A DNA stretch of 38,208 nucleotides from Hyphomicrobiales bacterium (GTDB lineage: Bacteria; Pseudomonadota; Alphaproteobacteria; Rhizobiales; JAJFHB01): the NCBI GenBank assembly GCA_021775615.1, contig JAJFHL010000182.1, positions 1-38,208 of the forward strand, in the 5' to 3' direction. This document shows positions 26,047 to 34,845 of this stretch, in pieces. How positions within the stretch are numbered: position 1 is the first letter of the stretch; each line of letters opens with the position of its first letter. The notes beneath the pieces are model-generated. The model was given only the letters and a program-made list of their open reading frames with translations. It did no database searches and was not told where the DNA came from. The position numbers and the translations under genes were made by a program.

Positions 26047-28089
26047 TTAGATATCCAGGTCGTCGCCGGTGACGAACTCGGCGTTCAGCTGAATGAACTT
26101 GAAACGCTCTTCGGGCTTGTTGCCCATCAACTGGTCTACCGCACGCACCGCGTTCGCCTTCTCGTCCTCGGGAAGTTCGATGCGCAGGAGGCTGCGTGTC
26201 TGGCGGTTCATGGTGGTTTCCTTGAGCTGCGCCGGCATCATTTCACCGAGACCCTTGAAGCGCGATACGTCGATCTTGCCGCGGCCGGTGAACTCGGATT
26301 CCATGAGCTCATCCTTGTGGGCGTCGTCGCGGGCATAGATGGTCTTGCCGCCCTGGGCGATGCGATAGAGCGGCGGCACCGCCAGGTAGAGGTGGCCGTT
26401 CTCGATCAGCTGAGACATCTGGCGCAGGAAAAAGGTGATCAGCAGCGATGCGATATGGGCGCCGTCGACATCCGCGTCGGTCATGATGATGACCTTCTCG
26501 TAGCGAAGGTCGGTATCGCGGTACTGTGCCCCGGTGCCGCAGCCCAGAGCCTGGATGATATCGGCGATCTGCTGGTTCTGAGCGATCTTGGTGCCGGCCG
26601 CCGAGGCGACATTGAGGATCTTGCCGCGCAGGGGCAGGACAGCCTGGGACTTGCGGTCACGTGCCTGTTTGGCTGAGCCGCCGGCCGAATCCCCCTCGAC
26701 GATAAACAGTTCCGAGCCTGCCGCCTGATTTTGCGAGCAGTCCGACAGCTTGCCTGGCAGCCGCAGCTTGCGCACCGCCGTCTTGCGATTGACCTCGCGC
26801 TCCTGGCGCCGGCGCAGGCGGTCTTCGGCGCGGTCGACGATCCATTCGAGCAGCTTGTCCGCCTGGCGCGGGTGGCCGGTCAGCCAGTGGTCGAAATGAT
26901 CGCGCAGGGCGTTCTCGACGATGCGGGATGCCTCCGCCGTGGCGAGTTTCTCTTTTGTCTGGCCCTGGAACTCGGGCTCGCGAATGAACACCGACAGCAT
27001 GATCCCGGCGGATGCCAGGGCATCGTCGGCGGTGATGATCTGCGCGCGCTTGTTGCCGGAGAGTTCGCCATAGGCCTTCAGGCCCCGCGAAAGGGCGGCG
27101 CGGACGCCGGCTTCATGGGTTCCGCCTTCCGCGGTCGGCACCGTATTGCAGTAGGAATTGATGAACCCGTCCTTGCCGCCGAACCAGGCGATGGCCCACT
27201 CGACGGTGCCGTGACCACCGGGCTTGGTGACCTTGCCGGCAAAGAGTTCGTCGGCCACCCGGTCATAGCCTTCAATCGTATCGGACAGGTAGTCCTTCAG
27301 GCCGCCGGGGAAATGCAGCGTTGTCTTTTCTGGGGTCTGGTCGTTGTCGCCGATATGGACCGGGTCGCAGATCCAGCGGATCTCGACGCCGCCGAAGAGA
27401 TAGGCTTTGGAGCGCGCCATACGGTACAGGCGGGCCGGCTTGAAGGCGGCGCCCTTTCCGAAGATCTCCTCGTCGGGCTTGAATTTCAGCCGGGTGCCGC
27501 GGCGGTTGTGGACTTTGCCCAGATCCTCCAGACCGTTTTGCGGCACGCCGCGGGCAAAACACTGGCGATAGAGTTGCTGATTTCGGGCAACTTCGACCTC
27601 GAGCACCTCCGACAGGGCATTGACCACCGAGACACCGACACCGTGCAGGCCGCCGGAGGTCTCATAGACCTTCGAATCGAACTTTCCGCCTGCATGAAGC
27701 GTGGTCATGATGACCTCAAGGGCGGTCTTGTTCTTGAACTTCGGGTGCGGGTCAATCGGGATGCCGCGGCCGTTGTCGGATACGATCAGCCAGCCATCGG
27801 CGTCATACTCGACTTCGATGAAGCTCGCGTGGCCCGCCACGGCCTCATCCATGGAATTGTCGATCACTTCGGCGAAGAGGTGATGCAATGCCTTTTCATC
27901 GGTGCCGCCAACATACATGCCGGGCCGGCGCCGGACCGGTTCGAGCCCCTCGAGAACCTCGATATCGGCTGCGGTATAGCCGTCTTCGGCGGTCGCGTTC
28001 TTGCTACCGCGTTTGGCAACACGCTTCTTGGCGGCGTCTGGGTTCACTTCAGCTTCCAGTTTGTCGAACAGGTCGTGGACGTTGGACAT
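26047..28089 (-). CDS. parE: DNA topoisomerase IV subunit B
   Basis: A 680-residue type IIA topoisomerase ATPase subunit. Bergerat-fold motifs are EVIDNSMDEAVAG, DNGRGIPIDPHPK and GGLHGVGVSVVNALS. The Toprim domain has the catalytic EGDSAGG (FIVEGDSAGGSAKQARDRKSQ) and the metal-binding IIMTDADVDGAHI. The C-terminus ends at the conserved block after RFKGLGEMMPAQLKETTM. The 680-residue length, without the extra GyrB insertion, favours ParE over GyrB; a residual GyrB assignment is possible. ATG 28089 is used. With ParC it decatenates daughter chromosomes. It is convergent with the TRAP permease gene, which ends 18 bp away. Confidence 0.93.
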   Translation of the reverse strand: MSNVHDLFDKLEAEVNPDAAKKRVAKRGSKNATAEDGYTAADIEVLEGLEPVRRRPGMYVGGTDEKALHHLFAEVIDNSMDEAVAGHASFIEVEYDADGWLIVSDNGRGIPIDPHPKFKNKTALEVIMTTLHAGGKFDSKVYETSGGLHGVGVSVVNALSEVLEVEVARNQQLYRQCFARGVPQNGLEDLGKVHNRRGTRLKFKPDEEIFGKGAAFKPARLYRMARSKAYLFGGVEIRWICDPVHIGDNDQTPEKTTLHFPGGLKDYLSDTIEGYDRVADELFAGKVTKPGGHGTVEWAIAWFGGKDGFINSYCNTVPTAEGGTHEAGVRAALSRGLKAYGELSGNKRAQIITADDALASAGIMLSVFIREPEFQGQTKEKLATAEASRIVENALRDHFDHWLTGHPRQADKLLEWIVDRAEDRLRRRQEREVNRKTAVRKLRLPGKLSDCSQNQAAGSELFIVEGDSAGGSAKQARDRKSQAVLPLRGKILNVASAAGTKIAQNQQIADIIQALGCGTGAQYRDTDLRYEKVIIMTDADVDGAHIASLLITFFLRQMSQLIENGHLYLAVPPLYRIAQGGKTIYARDDAHKDELMESEFTGRGKIDVSRFKGLGEMMPAQLKETTMNRQTRSLLRIELPEDEKANAVRAVDQLMGNKPEERFKFIQLNAEFVTGDDLDI

Positions 28090-28274
28090 GTAATGTTTCC
28101 GGCCCGGGGCTGGTCGCCTTATGAAAGGAAAATCAAGGCGAATCAATGGTCAGTATGCCACCGCGCGGGCCGGTGTGCGAGAGGACGGATTGACTCAGAT
28201 GCGGTAATCTTCATCTTTTGCATCGATGTAGCATCTGCTTTTGCCATTGCAATGAGGCGATAGAGGTAATGACG

Positions 28275-28646
28275 ATGAAATTCTTATGGAAACTGGCCAT
28301 TCTGGCGGGAATTTCGATGGTCGTTTCGCCGGCGATCGCACAGGAACTCCCACTCGCCGGTGCGCAGGTCCGTGATGGGCTGAGCGGCAACACGGTTGAA
28401 GGCGTTCAGGGCGGGGTGAACTGGAAGCAGTATTTCAATCCGAGCGGCGCGACGACCTATGTTTCCGGAGGCAGGGCCTCGCCCGGTCGCTGGTCCGTAC
28501 GGGACGACACCCATTGTTCGCAATGGCCGCCATCGGAAAACTGGGATTGCTACGCGTTGACCGGTGAGGGGGATCGCATGACCTTTGTGCCCGAGGCCGG
28601 CGGCGCCAGTTGGCCGGTGCGGGTGATCCCGGGCAAACGTCTGTAG
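28275..28646 (+). CDS. Small exported protein with two cysteines
   Basis: A 123-residue protein with a signal peptide (MKFLWKLAILAGISMVVSPAIAQE, cleavage likely after AIA or IAQ). The mature part contains GLSGNTVEGVQGGVNWKQYFNPSGATTYVSGG and RWSVRDDTHCSQWPPSENWDCYALTGEGD, with Cys residues suggesting one disulfide. It resembles the DUF995-like pattern (G...W.v..d..C..w....C) but I cannot confirm the family. ATG 28275 is preferred (AGAGGT 7 bp upstream); ATG 28269 is also in frame. It is divergent from parE and ends with a strong hairpin terminator. Confidence 0.7.
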   Translation: MKFLWKLAILAGISMVVSPAIAQELPLAGAQVRDGLSGNTVEGVQGGVNWKQYFNPSGATTYVSGGRASPGRWSVRDDTHCSQWPPSENWDCYALTGEGDRMTFVPEAGGASWPVRVIPGKRL

Positions 28647-28683
28647 CGTCGAGCATTTCGTCTCAACAACTCTCAATAGCAAT

Positions 28684-28720
28684 GGCCCCGGGCATCTTTC
28701 AGCTCACGGGGCCTTGTTTT
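28684..28720 (+). terminator. Rho-independent terminator after the small exported protein gene
   Basis: GGCCCCG and CGGGGCC form a 7-bp stem around a 16-base loop, followed by TTGTTTT. It lies 38 bp past the stop codon at 28646. Confidence 0.75.
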
Positions 28721-29093
28721 GGGTTTCCCCGACCTGATGTCAACATCAGGTACTCTTCAGTTTTCCTTTCATAACCATAGCAGTATTCGCTTTTGGGCGA
28801 CCGCAAACGTAACATCGCCATGGTAATGAAATTGTTCTCTGACTTAAGAGTATTTTGTTTGAGCTGTCGCCCTCGGGAAATTACGCCACACTAGAGCTTC
28901 AAGGACGACACGAGTACCTTCGGCGGGGTCATTTTCTTAGACCTCCTCTAAATGTCGTAGCGTCATCTTGGCCCAAGAATCGCGGTTGGTCAATTCAAAC
29001 CTGCCGGCGGTGGACAAGCCGGAGCGCCGTCGATCAATTTCATTGATGCATGCAATCACAAGCTTTGCTTGGTTTTCCGGTCTGCCGCCGTGC
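28721..29093. other. Intergenic stretch without a supported gene
   Basis: About 370 bp lie between the terminator at 28684-28720 and repeat copy E. The DNA is visibly richer in A and T than the genes around it. One 63-codon open frame (28855-29046) lacks a convincing start region or recognisable product. No RNA gene or repeat was seen here. It may be a decayed gene remnant or an unrecognised small RNA locus. Confidence 0.4.
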
Positions 29094-29204
29094 TAGATCA
29101 CGATCGACTTAGGTGACCCCACCTAAGTCGATCGTGATCGATTGCAATATTTTAGAGCGGGATCGGACGGAAAACCGGTATCCACTTTTCCTGATCCCGC
29201 TCTA
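29094..29204 (-). repeat. Composite palindromic repeat, copy E (reverse)
   Basis: A reverse-orientation copy. In this copy the palindrome is tight: GATCACGATCGACTTAGGTG pairs with CACCTAAGTCGATCGTGATC around a short loop. The module 1 core GGACGGAAAACCGG...CTTTTCC follows. It lies 43 bp upstream of the haloacid dehalogenase gene. Confidence 0.85.
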
Positions 29205-29247
29205 CGCAAGCCGACAGCGGACATCACAATTTGAGCGGGCAAGACCG

Positions 29248-29970
29248 ATGAACATCAGTGACTACACGACCCTGACATTCGATTGCTATGGCACGTTGAT
29301 CGACTGGGAAACCGGCATCCATCAGGCATTGGTTCCATGGCTGGAACGCAATGGCGCAAACCTTACGCGCGATGAAGCCCTCGAGCTGTTCGGCCGTGAG
29401 GAGGCCGCCCAGGAGCGCGAAACCCCGGACATGATCTACTCGCAACTGCTGGCACTGGTGATCCGCCGGATGGGCAGTGAACTGGAACTGCCGGTCAGTG
29501 ACGCCGAGGCGGATCTGTTCGGCGCCTCCGTCGAGCACTGGCCGGCCTTTCCGGACTCCGCCGATGCGCTTGCCTACCTGAAGCAGCATTACAAACTGGT
29601 TGTCCTGTCCAACGTCGACCGGGCCAGCTTTGCCCATTCGAATGCCAGGCTTGGTGTCGAATTCGATGCCGTCTATACCGCAGAGGATGTCGGCTCCTAC
29701 AAGCCCGATCCGCGCAACTTTACGTATCTTCTGGAGCATCTCGGCAAACTGGGTGTTGCAAAGGACCAAATCCTGCACACTGCCCAGAGCCTGACCCACG
29801 ACCATGTCCCCGCCGAAGATGCCGGCCTTGCCACCTGCTGGATCGACCGGCGCCACGACAAGCCGGGGTTCGGCGCCACCAAGCCGCCGCCGCGCGAGCC
29901 GCGTATCGATGTCCGCTTCACCAGCATGGGCGCCATGGCCGAAGCGCACCGGGCCGAAACCGGGGCCTGA
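29248..29970 (+). CDS. Haloacid dehalogenase, type II
   Basis: A 240-residue HAD-superfamily hydrolase of the (S)-2-haloacid dehalogenase type. Motif I is TLTFDCYGTLIDWE with nucleophile Asp12, motif II VVLSNVDR with the Ser/Asn pair, motif III SYKPDPRNF with Lys, and motif IV AEDAGLATCWIDRR. The helical cap follows motif I. The FDCYGTLIDWE form of motif I is typical of type II haloacid dehalogenases, but many relatives are phosphatases, so substrate is inferred. ATG 29248 is used; the open frame continues upstream into the repeat copy E. It converges on the PhoX gene, with 6 bp between stops. Confidence 0.88.
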   Translation: MNISDYTTLTFDCYGTLIDWETGIHQALVPWLERNGANLTRDEALELFGREEAAQERETPDMIYSQLLALVIRRMGSELELPVSDAEADLFGASVEHWPAFPDSADALAYLKQHYKLVVLSNVDRASFAHSNARLGVEFDAVYTAEDVGSYKPDPRNFTYLLEHLGKLGVAKDQILHTAQSLTHDHVPAEDAGLATCWIDRRHDKPGFGATKPPPREPRIDVRFTSMGAMAEAHRAETGA

Positions 29971-29976
29971 TGCCCG

Positions 29977-31992
29977 CTACGTCCCGATTTTGCCGCCGCC
30001 GCGTTTGCGGATGGCCAGGACTGCCGGCCGCGGCGGCATCCTCGGGTCGAAATCCGGCCAGCGCGTTGCCGGGTCCTCGAATGTCGACTGGCGTTCGAAG
30101 CCCTTGAAATGGTGTGTGCCGTCGGTGCCGGGGTGTTGTACCGCGACGAACAGGGTCTCGTCATCGGGCGCGAAGCAGGGGCCGCACAGTTCGGCGCCGA
30201 CCGGGCAGCGGAAGAACAGTTTCGAATGGCCGCGCAGTTCGCCTTCCGTCTCGAGCCCGTAAAGACCATCGGCCCTGCCGGTGCGCTTCCAGTTCTTCCC
30301 CTGATCGGTGGCGATCCACAGGCGGCCCTCACCATCCGCGACGCAGTTGTCCGGCGCGGCGAACCATCCCTCGGCGCTGGTCCGTGGGTTCCACAGGGCG
30401 CCGACCCCGGCGATTGAGGGGTTGCCGCACTTGACGAGGATGTCCCACGTGTAGGTTAGAGCCTCATGATCTCCGCCAGGGGGCGTCAGTTCGATGATGT
30501 GGCCGAGCCAGTTGTTGGCGCGCGGGTTGGCGGCATTGATCTGGTCGGTGGTGCGTTTCCTGTTATTGGTCAACATGACGTAGACACGGCCGTTCACAGC
30601 GTTCGGCTGAACGTCTTCGGGCCGGTCCATGGGGGTCGCCCCAAGGACGTCGGCGGCAAGGCGGGCATCGATGACAACGTCGGCCTGGGACTCAAATCCG
30701 TTTTCCGGTGTGAGCGGGCCCTCGCCAAAGCGCAGGGGAAGCCAGGTCATCGTGCCGTCGGCATCGAAACGCGCCACCGACAAGGTGCCCTCGTCAAGCA
30801 GCGTCATGTTGGCGGCTCTGTTGTCGGGTGTGACCGACTGAGACGATACGAACCGGTAGAGATAGTCGAACCGTGCATCGTCTCCCATGTAGATGACCGC
30901 GCGCCCGGCCTTCGACAGCACGCACTCGGCCCCTTCATGGCGAAAGCGGCCGAGTGCGGTGTGCTTGACCGGTGTGGATCCGGGGTCGAAGGGATCGACC
31001 TCGACCACCCAGCCGAAGCGATTGGGCTCGTTCGGCTCGTGGTCGACATTAAAGCGCTTGTGATACCGGCCCCAGTTGTACCAGTTGCCGGGAACGCCGT
31101 AGCGTTCGTAGCTCTTCTGCTGATCGCCTCCGAGACCCTTTCTGAGCCGCCTGCCGTCCTGGTCCTTCCGGTCTGTCCAGAAATAGCCGTGGAAGTTTTC
31201 CTCGGCCATCAGATACGTGCCCCAGGGGGTGATGCCGCCGGCGCAATTGTTCAGTGTACCGATGATACGGCGGCCGGACGGGTCGGCGGACGTCTTGAGG
31301 CGGGAGTGTCCGGCGGCCGGACCGTCGGCGCTCATTTCGGTGGAGACGGGAGTGATCCGGCGATTGAGGCGGCTTGTCAGAACAGGCTGCCAGACACCCG
31401 CGCGCAGTGCGACCTCAATGATGGTGCCGCCATGCGCCGCCATCTCTATGCCCGCCAGTTCTGCGGTCATGCCGGCGAAGTCCTTCACATGCTGGACGCC
31501 GACGCCGGGAAACATCACCTCTTCGTTGGTGAATTCGTGATTGATGCAGAGCAGGGCGCGATTGCCGGTCTCATCAAGGGGCACAAACCCGATGAAGTCA
31601 TTGTTGTAGCCGAATTGCGTAAGCTGACTTTCCATCGATTGGTTGTACGGATTGAATGCGGCGGCGTCCGCGAACACCGGATCGCCCCAGCGCAGGAGAA
31701 CCTGGGCCTCATGGCCTTCAGCGAGATGATGATGCGCATCTGTGCCGCTCGCGGTTTCGGCGAAGCGAAACCGGCTTTCCGGTGCATCCGTGCCATAGGC
31801 CCGCGTGTTTTCGGGCAGTGTGCCGAACAGGGCAGTGGCCGCGGTGACCGCCAGAAGCGACCTGATCGCGGCCCTGCGGCCATAGCGTTGCATCAAAACG
31901 CCGCCGATCGTCGTCTCCAGGTGCGTGTTGAGCGGAATATCATCGAACGCCTCGAACGCCTCTCCTTTGTTTCTTCCGTCGGTGTCACTCAT
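29977..31992 (-). CDS. PhoX-family phosphatase (DUF839)
   Basis: A 671-residue member of the PhoX alkaline phosphatase family, which uses Ca2+/Fe3+. The N-terminal segment LMQRYGRRAAIRSLLAVTAATALFG (33-57) resembles a Tat signal, though it begins later than usual after 30 residues typical of PhoX. Landmarks are LLCINHEFTNEEVMFPG, LNNCAGGITPWGTYLMAEENFHGYFW, HTALGRFRHEGAECVLSKAGRAVIYMGDDARFDYLYRFV, NAVNGRVYVMLTNN and WFAAPDNCVADGEGRLWIATDQG. Periplasmic phosphate scavenging is the usual role. Only a single CTGTCAC-like heptamer (32103-32109) was found upstream, too little for a Pho box. Confidence 0.9.
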   Translation of the reverse strand: MSDTDGRNKGEAFEAFDDIPLNTHLETTIGGVLMQRYGRRAAIRSLLAVTAATALFGTLPENTRAYGTDAPESRFRFAETASGTDAHHHLAEGHEAQVLLRWGDPVFADAAAFNPYNQSMESQLTQFGYNNDFIGFVPLDETGNRALLCINHEFTNEEVMFPGVGVQHVKDFAGMTAELAGIEMAAHGGTIIEVALRAGVWQPVLTSRLNRRITPVSTEMSADGPAAGHSRLKTSADPSGRRIIGTLNNCAGGITPWGTYLMAEENFHGYFWTDRKDQDGRRLRKGLGGDQQKSYERYGVPGNWYNWGRYHKRFNVDHEPNEPNRFGWVVEVDPFDPGSTPVKHTALGRFRHEGAECVLSKAGRAVIYMGDDARFDYLYRFVSSQSVTPDNRAANMTLLDEGTLSVARFDADGTMTWLPLRFGEGPLTPENGFESQADVVIDARLAADVLGATPMDRPEDVQPNAVNGRVYVMLTNNRKRTTDQINAANPRANNWLGHIIELTPPGGDHEALTYTWDILVKCGNPSIAGVGALWNPRTSAEGWFAAPDNCVADGEGRLWIATDQGKNWKRTGRADGLYGLETEGELRGHSKLFFRCPVGAELCGPCFAPDDETLFVAVQHPGTDGTHHFKGFERQSTFEDPATRWPDFDPRMPPRPAVLAIRKRGGGKIGT

Positions 31993-32226
31993 GGATTCTC
32001 ACTGAACCTACGTCTTTGATCCGCAACGGTTTCGTCGCTTTTGAGCTGGTTTGGCCAGCCTGGTGCGGTCTGACCACCATAGCGCGGTGCGTACGAAAAA
32101 GGCGTGACAGTCAAGCAATAAATTTCCATCAACTCGCCCGACATGCCCTAGGCATGCCCCGGGAAATCTACTAAGGTTCAGAGCATATCAAGTGTTTGCG
32201 AGTGTACAGAACTCAACCACGTAGCG

Positions 32227-32823
32227 ATGCCAACAGCCGTTCAGATCACTTCCCTGGAAAGCCCCGCACTCGAGGTGCGCGAGGTGCGCAAGGACGACCT
32301 GCGCGACTTTTCAGCATACATGATGCGGGCGGACTATCAGCAACATCTGGCCAGCCGCTATGCCTCCATGTCGGAGGTGCAGGGGTTTGTCGCGCGGTGC
32401 CTCAGGCGCCAGTCGCTGCCCAATCGCAGGGGCTATTATCTGGCGGCCGAACTCAAGGCGACGCGCCACGTCATCGGTGACGGTTTCGTTGTCATCCATG
32501 GCGGCAAGACGGCCGAGATCGGCTGGGGCCTGCATCCAGACCTGTGGGGCAGGGGCTTTGCGACCGAACTGGCCAGCGCCCTTCTTTGCGTCGGTTTCGA
32601 GAAGCTGAAATGCCAGAAGGTGTGGGCCAAGGCGTTCTCCGAAAACCGGGCTTCCATGCGCGTGATGGAGAAGATCGGCATGTCGCATGACCAGTTGGTG
32701 CGCGACCAGCGGGTGGCACCGGGTGTCTGTGTGGACGTGTCCTACTGGACCATGTCGGCCGACACATATTTCGAAGGCGAGTATGTGATGGGCGAGCATT
32801 GCGGGGACGCGTCCGAGCCCTGA
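32227..32823 (+). CDS. GNAT-family N-acetyltransferase
   Basis: A 198-residue GCN5-related acetyltransferase of the RimJ/RimL type. IGWGLHPDLWGRGFATELASALLCVGFE contains the acetyl-CoA pyrophosphate-binding R/Q-x-x-G-x-A motif (WGRGFATEL). KVWAKAFSENRASMRVMEKIGMSHDQL is the family C-terminal motif, with the Asn-x-x-S segment. The C-terminal tail (about 30 residues) extends beyond the usual fold. The acceptor, small molecule or ribosomal protein, cannot be told. ATG 32227 lacks a strong ribosome site. It is divergent from phoX and converges on the transferase-adenylation fusion. Confidence 0.82.
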   Translation: MPTAVQITSLESPALEVREVRKDDLRDFSAYMMRADYQQHLASRYASMSEVQGFVARCLRRQSLPNRRGYYLAAELKATRHVIGDGFVVIHGGKTAEIGWGLHPDLWGRGFATELASALLCVGFEKLKCQKVWAKAFSENRASMRVMEKIGMSHDQLVRDQRVAPGVCVDVSYWTMSADTYFEGEYVMGEHCGDASEP

Positions 32824-32886
32824 AGTTCCGGGCTCGTCGCAGTCCGTGGTTTCCTCTTTTTAGCAACCTCTGATTAGGTTTCCAGC

Positions 32887-34845
32887 TCAGGCCGCGGCGC
32901 GGTCGGCTGCGTGCGGCGGCAGCATGCGCGGACGCCATGCGGCACCGCTCTCTTGCTCGATCGAGAAGGTCGGGAAGCGGTCGCCGGGCTTCTTGATCGA
33001 GACGATGCGGCCGGTTCTGAGCGCCCATTTGACTGCAAGGTTGGAGGCACACGGACGCCCGCCGACAATCATCACTTCGACCGACGGCAAGTCGGCATCC
33101 ATCACCGCAAGGGTTTCAGGCGCGGTCGACACCACGTTGATGTTCTTGCGGGCGATGAAGGCATCAGCGGTCTCGCGGGCAGTGGCGGCGGCGCCGCTTT
33201 CCAGCACAACCGTGGCACCCGCGCAGAGCATGGCCCAGACCTCTTCCAGCGCGACATCGAATTCCAGGTGAGTGTCCTGGAAGCACCGGTGGTGCGGTTC
33301 GACGCCATAGAGCGCGGCCAGGGAAAAGGCGAACTTGACCGCTTCGGCGTGGCTCACCGTGATGCCTTCGGCTTCGCTGGCGCGATGCGCCTTGAAGGCC
33401 ACATGGCTGATGGCGGTGGACACTTGCTGCGTGTCGGCCCGGTAACCGGCAAATTCGCTGAACGCCGCCTTTGCCGTGTCGACGGCAACCAGCCCATCGC
33501 ATGTCAGGCCTTTCGCGCGTGCGCTCGACGCCAGCACGGCACGGGCGCCGTGATGGGCGATGATGCGCGCAGCGCGTTCCGCGCCGTGCTTCGGATCGAT
33601 CGGAACATAAGATGCGCCGGCCTTCATGATGCCGAGCAGGCTGACGAACAGGTCCGGCGATACGTCCTGGTAGACGGCAACGAAGTCGCCCGGCGTGACG
33701 CCCTGCGCCGCGAGGAAGCCGGCAATTTCGTCGGCGCGGGCGTCGAGCTCGCCATAGCTGACCGGCTCGCCATCGATCTCAAGTGCGATGTGGTCCGCGT
33801 CGTTTTCAGCCTGGGCCTCGACACATTCGTGCAACAGCGCCGGCAGGTCTTCCAGGGAGTAGAGCTCGATGCGCTCGGGGTTCGACATATCGATGATTTG
33901 CATGGCTGTGTTCATGGGTTCGCTCTCGTTTTTTGTGTGCGCTTTGGCGCGGTCGGTTTTGGAGTGTTCGACGACGTAAAGGTTTTTTGCGGACTGGTGC
34001 TCATTGCCGGCCGCGACGCCGAGCAGACAAATGGCGAGCAGGTGCTCAAATTCGAGATACTTGAGGGTCAGAAGTTCGTACTTTTCCGTGTCGGCGCCGT
34101 TTGTGGCGGCTTCGGCCGTGCCCGGCGCGGCGGCTTCAAGGTCGAACTCGATGCTGTCGAAATCGACAAAGAGGCCGAGGCCCAGCGCCTTGGTGTAGGC
34201 TTCCTTCAGGGTCCAGAAGCGGAAGAAGTCGTAATACTGCTCGTCCTGCGCCTTGGCCTTCATGCGCTGCTGCTCGTTCTGGCTCAGGCATTCGATGGGC
34301 AGGTGCTTCAGCTTTGCATTGTCGATCCGCTCCGCGTCGATGCCGACTGTCGTGTTCGGCGCAATCGCGATGACCGAAAAGTCATCCGCGTGGGTGATCG
34401 AGAAGCTGCAATTGGCCTGTTCCGGGCAGATTTGCGGCTTGCCGGACGGCGGTGTGGAAATGCGCCAGTTGTTGCTTTCGATAGCGCCCTGCATGCGGTG
34501 CGAAAGGGCGAACCGCAGCGCGGTGCGCACCGCCGTATAACGAATGCGGTGGTTCTTGTGTTTGATCTTCAGGGCGTGACCACGCTCATCGGCGCTCAGA
34601 ACGTCATGTTCCCGCGCCAGACGGGGCATGGATTCGGTCGGAATGATCCAGATGTCGATTTCAGAAGCATCCGCGCCGTGCTGCATGGTTTCCGAGGCGA
34701 GCTGTCTGAAGCGAAAGCCGCCATGCTCAAGAACTGTGCCCGCACCGGCCCCGTTTGCGGCAATCTCGAAACGAGGTGCTGCGGGGGCTGTGGCGCGCGT
34801 GATCTTCTTGCTTTTACGCAGCCATTTCAGGAAAGGCAGGTTCAT
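32887..34845 (-). CDS. Sfp-type phosphopantetheinyl transferase fused to a degenerate adenylation domain
   Basis: A 652-residue protein in one uninterrupted frame. Residues about 60-285 form an Sfp-type 4'-phosphopantetheinyl transferase: FSITHADDFSVIAI (His152), VGIDAERID (Asp170, Glu172, Mg2+ ligands) and FFRFWTLKEAYTKALGLGL (Glu215, Lys219). After a linker, residues 345-620 resemble the N-terminal part of an NRPS adenylation domain: VSYGELDARADEIAGFL, LLGIMKAGASYVPIDP and LEFDVALEEVWAMLCAGATVVL. The ATP-loop motif (normally YTSGTTGxPKG) reads SHVAFKAHRASEAEGITVSH, and everything after the MIVGG segment (A5-A10) is missing. ATG 34845 has GGAG 9 bp upstream. The carrier protein it modifies is not in view. 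Confidence 0.8.
   Translation of the reverse strand: MNLPFLKWLRKSKKITRATAPAAPRFEIAANGAGAGTVLEHGGFRFRQLASETMQHGADASEIDIWIIPTESMPRLAREHDVLSADERGHALKIKHKNHRIRYTAVRTALRFALSHRMQGAIESNNWRISTPPSGKPQICPEQANCSFSITHADDFSVIAIAPNTTVGIDAERIDNAKLKHLPIECLSQNEQQRMKAKAQDEQYYDFFRFWTLKEAYTKALGLGLFVDFDSIEFDLEAAAPGTAEAATNGADTEKYELLTLKYLEFEHLLAICLLGVAAGNEHQSAKNLYVVEHSKTDRAKAHTKNESEPMNTAMQIIDMSNPERIELYSLEDLPALLHECVEAQAENDADHIALEIDGEPVSYGELDARADEIAGFLAAQGVTPGDFVAVYQDVSPDLFVSLLGIMKAGASYVPIDPKHGAERAARIIAHHGARAVLASSARAKGLTCDGLVAVDTAKAAFSEFAGYRADTQQVSTAISHVAFKAHRASEAEGITVSHAEAVKFAFSLAALYGVEPHHRCFQDTHLEFDVALEEVWAMLCAGATVVLESGAAATARETADAFIARKNINVVSTAPETLAVMDADLPSVEVMIVGGRPCASNLAVKWALRTGRIVSIKKPGDRFPTFSIEQESGAAWRPRMLPPHAADRAAA

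Noticed and set aside
26731-28263. 510-residue plus-strand frame opposite parE
   Set aside because: Antisense shadow of parE, whose motifs are unmistakable.
28855-29046. 63-codon open frame after the terminator of the exported-protein gene
   Set aside because: No ribosome site, no family features and atypical composition; treated as non-coding.
30466-32019. 517-residue plus-strand frame opposite the PhoX gene
   Set aside because: Antisense shadow of a conserved gene, with no motif of its own.
32095-32120. Pho box upstream of the PhoX gene
   Set aside because: Only one CTGTCAC-like heptamer was found and the required second repeat at 11-bp spacing is absent.
33913-33915. Internal ATG (MNTAMQII) as a separate adenylation-fragment gene
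   Set aside because: The frame is uninterrupted from the transferase part and the internal start has only a weak ribosome site, so a fusion is the simpler reading; internal initiation is not excluded.
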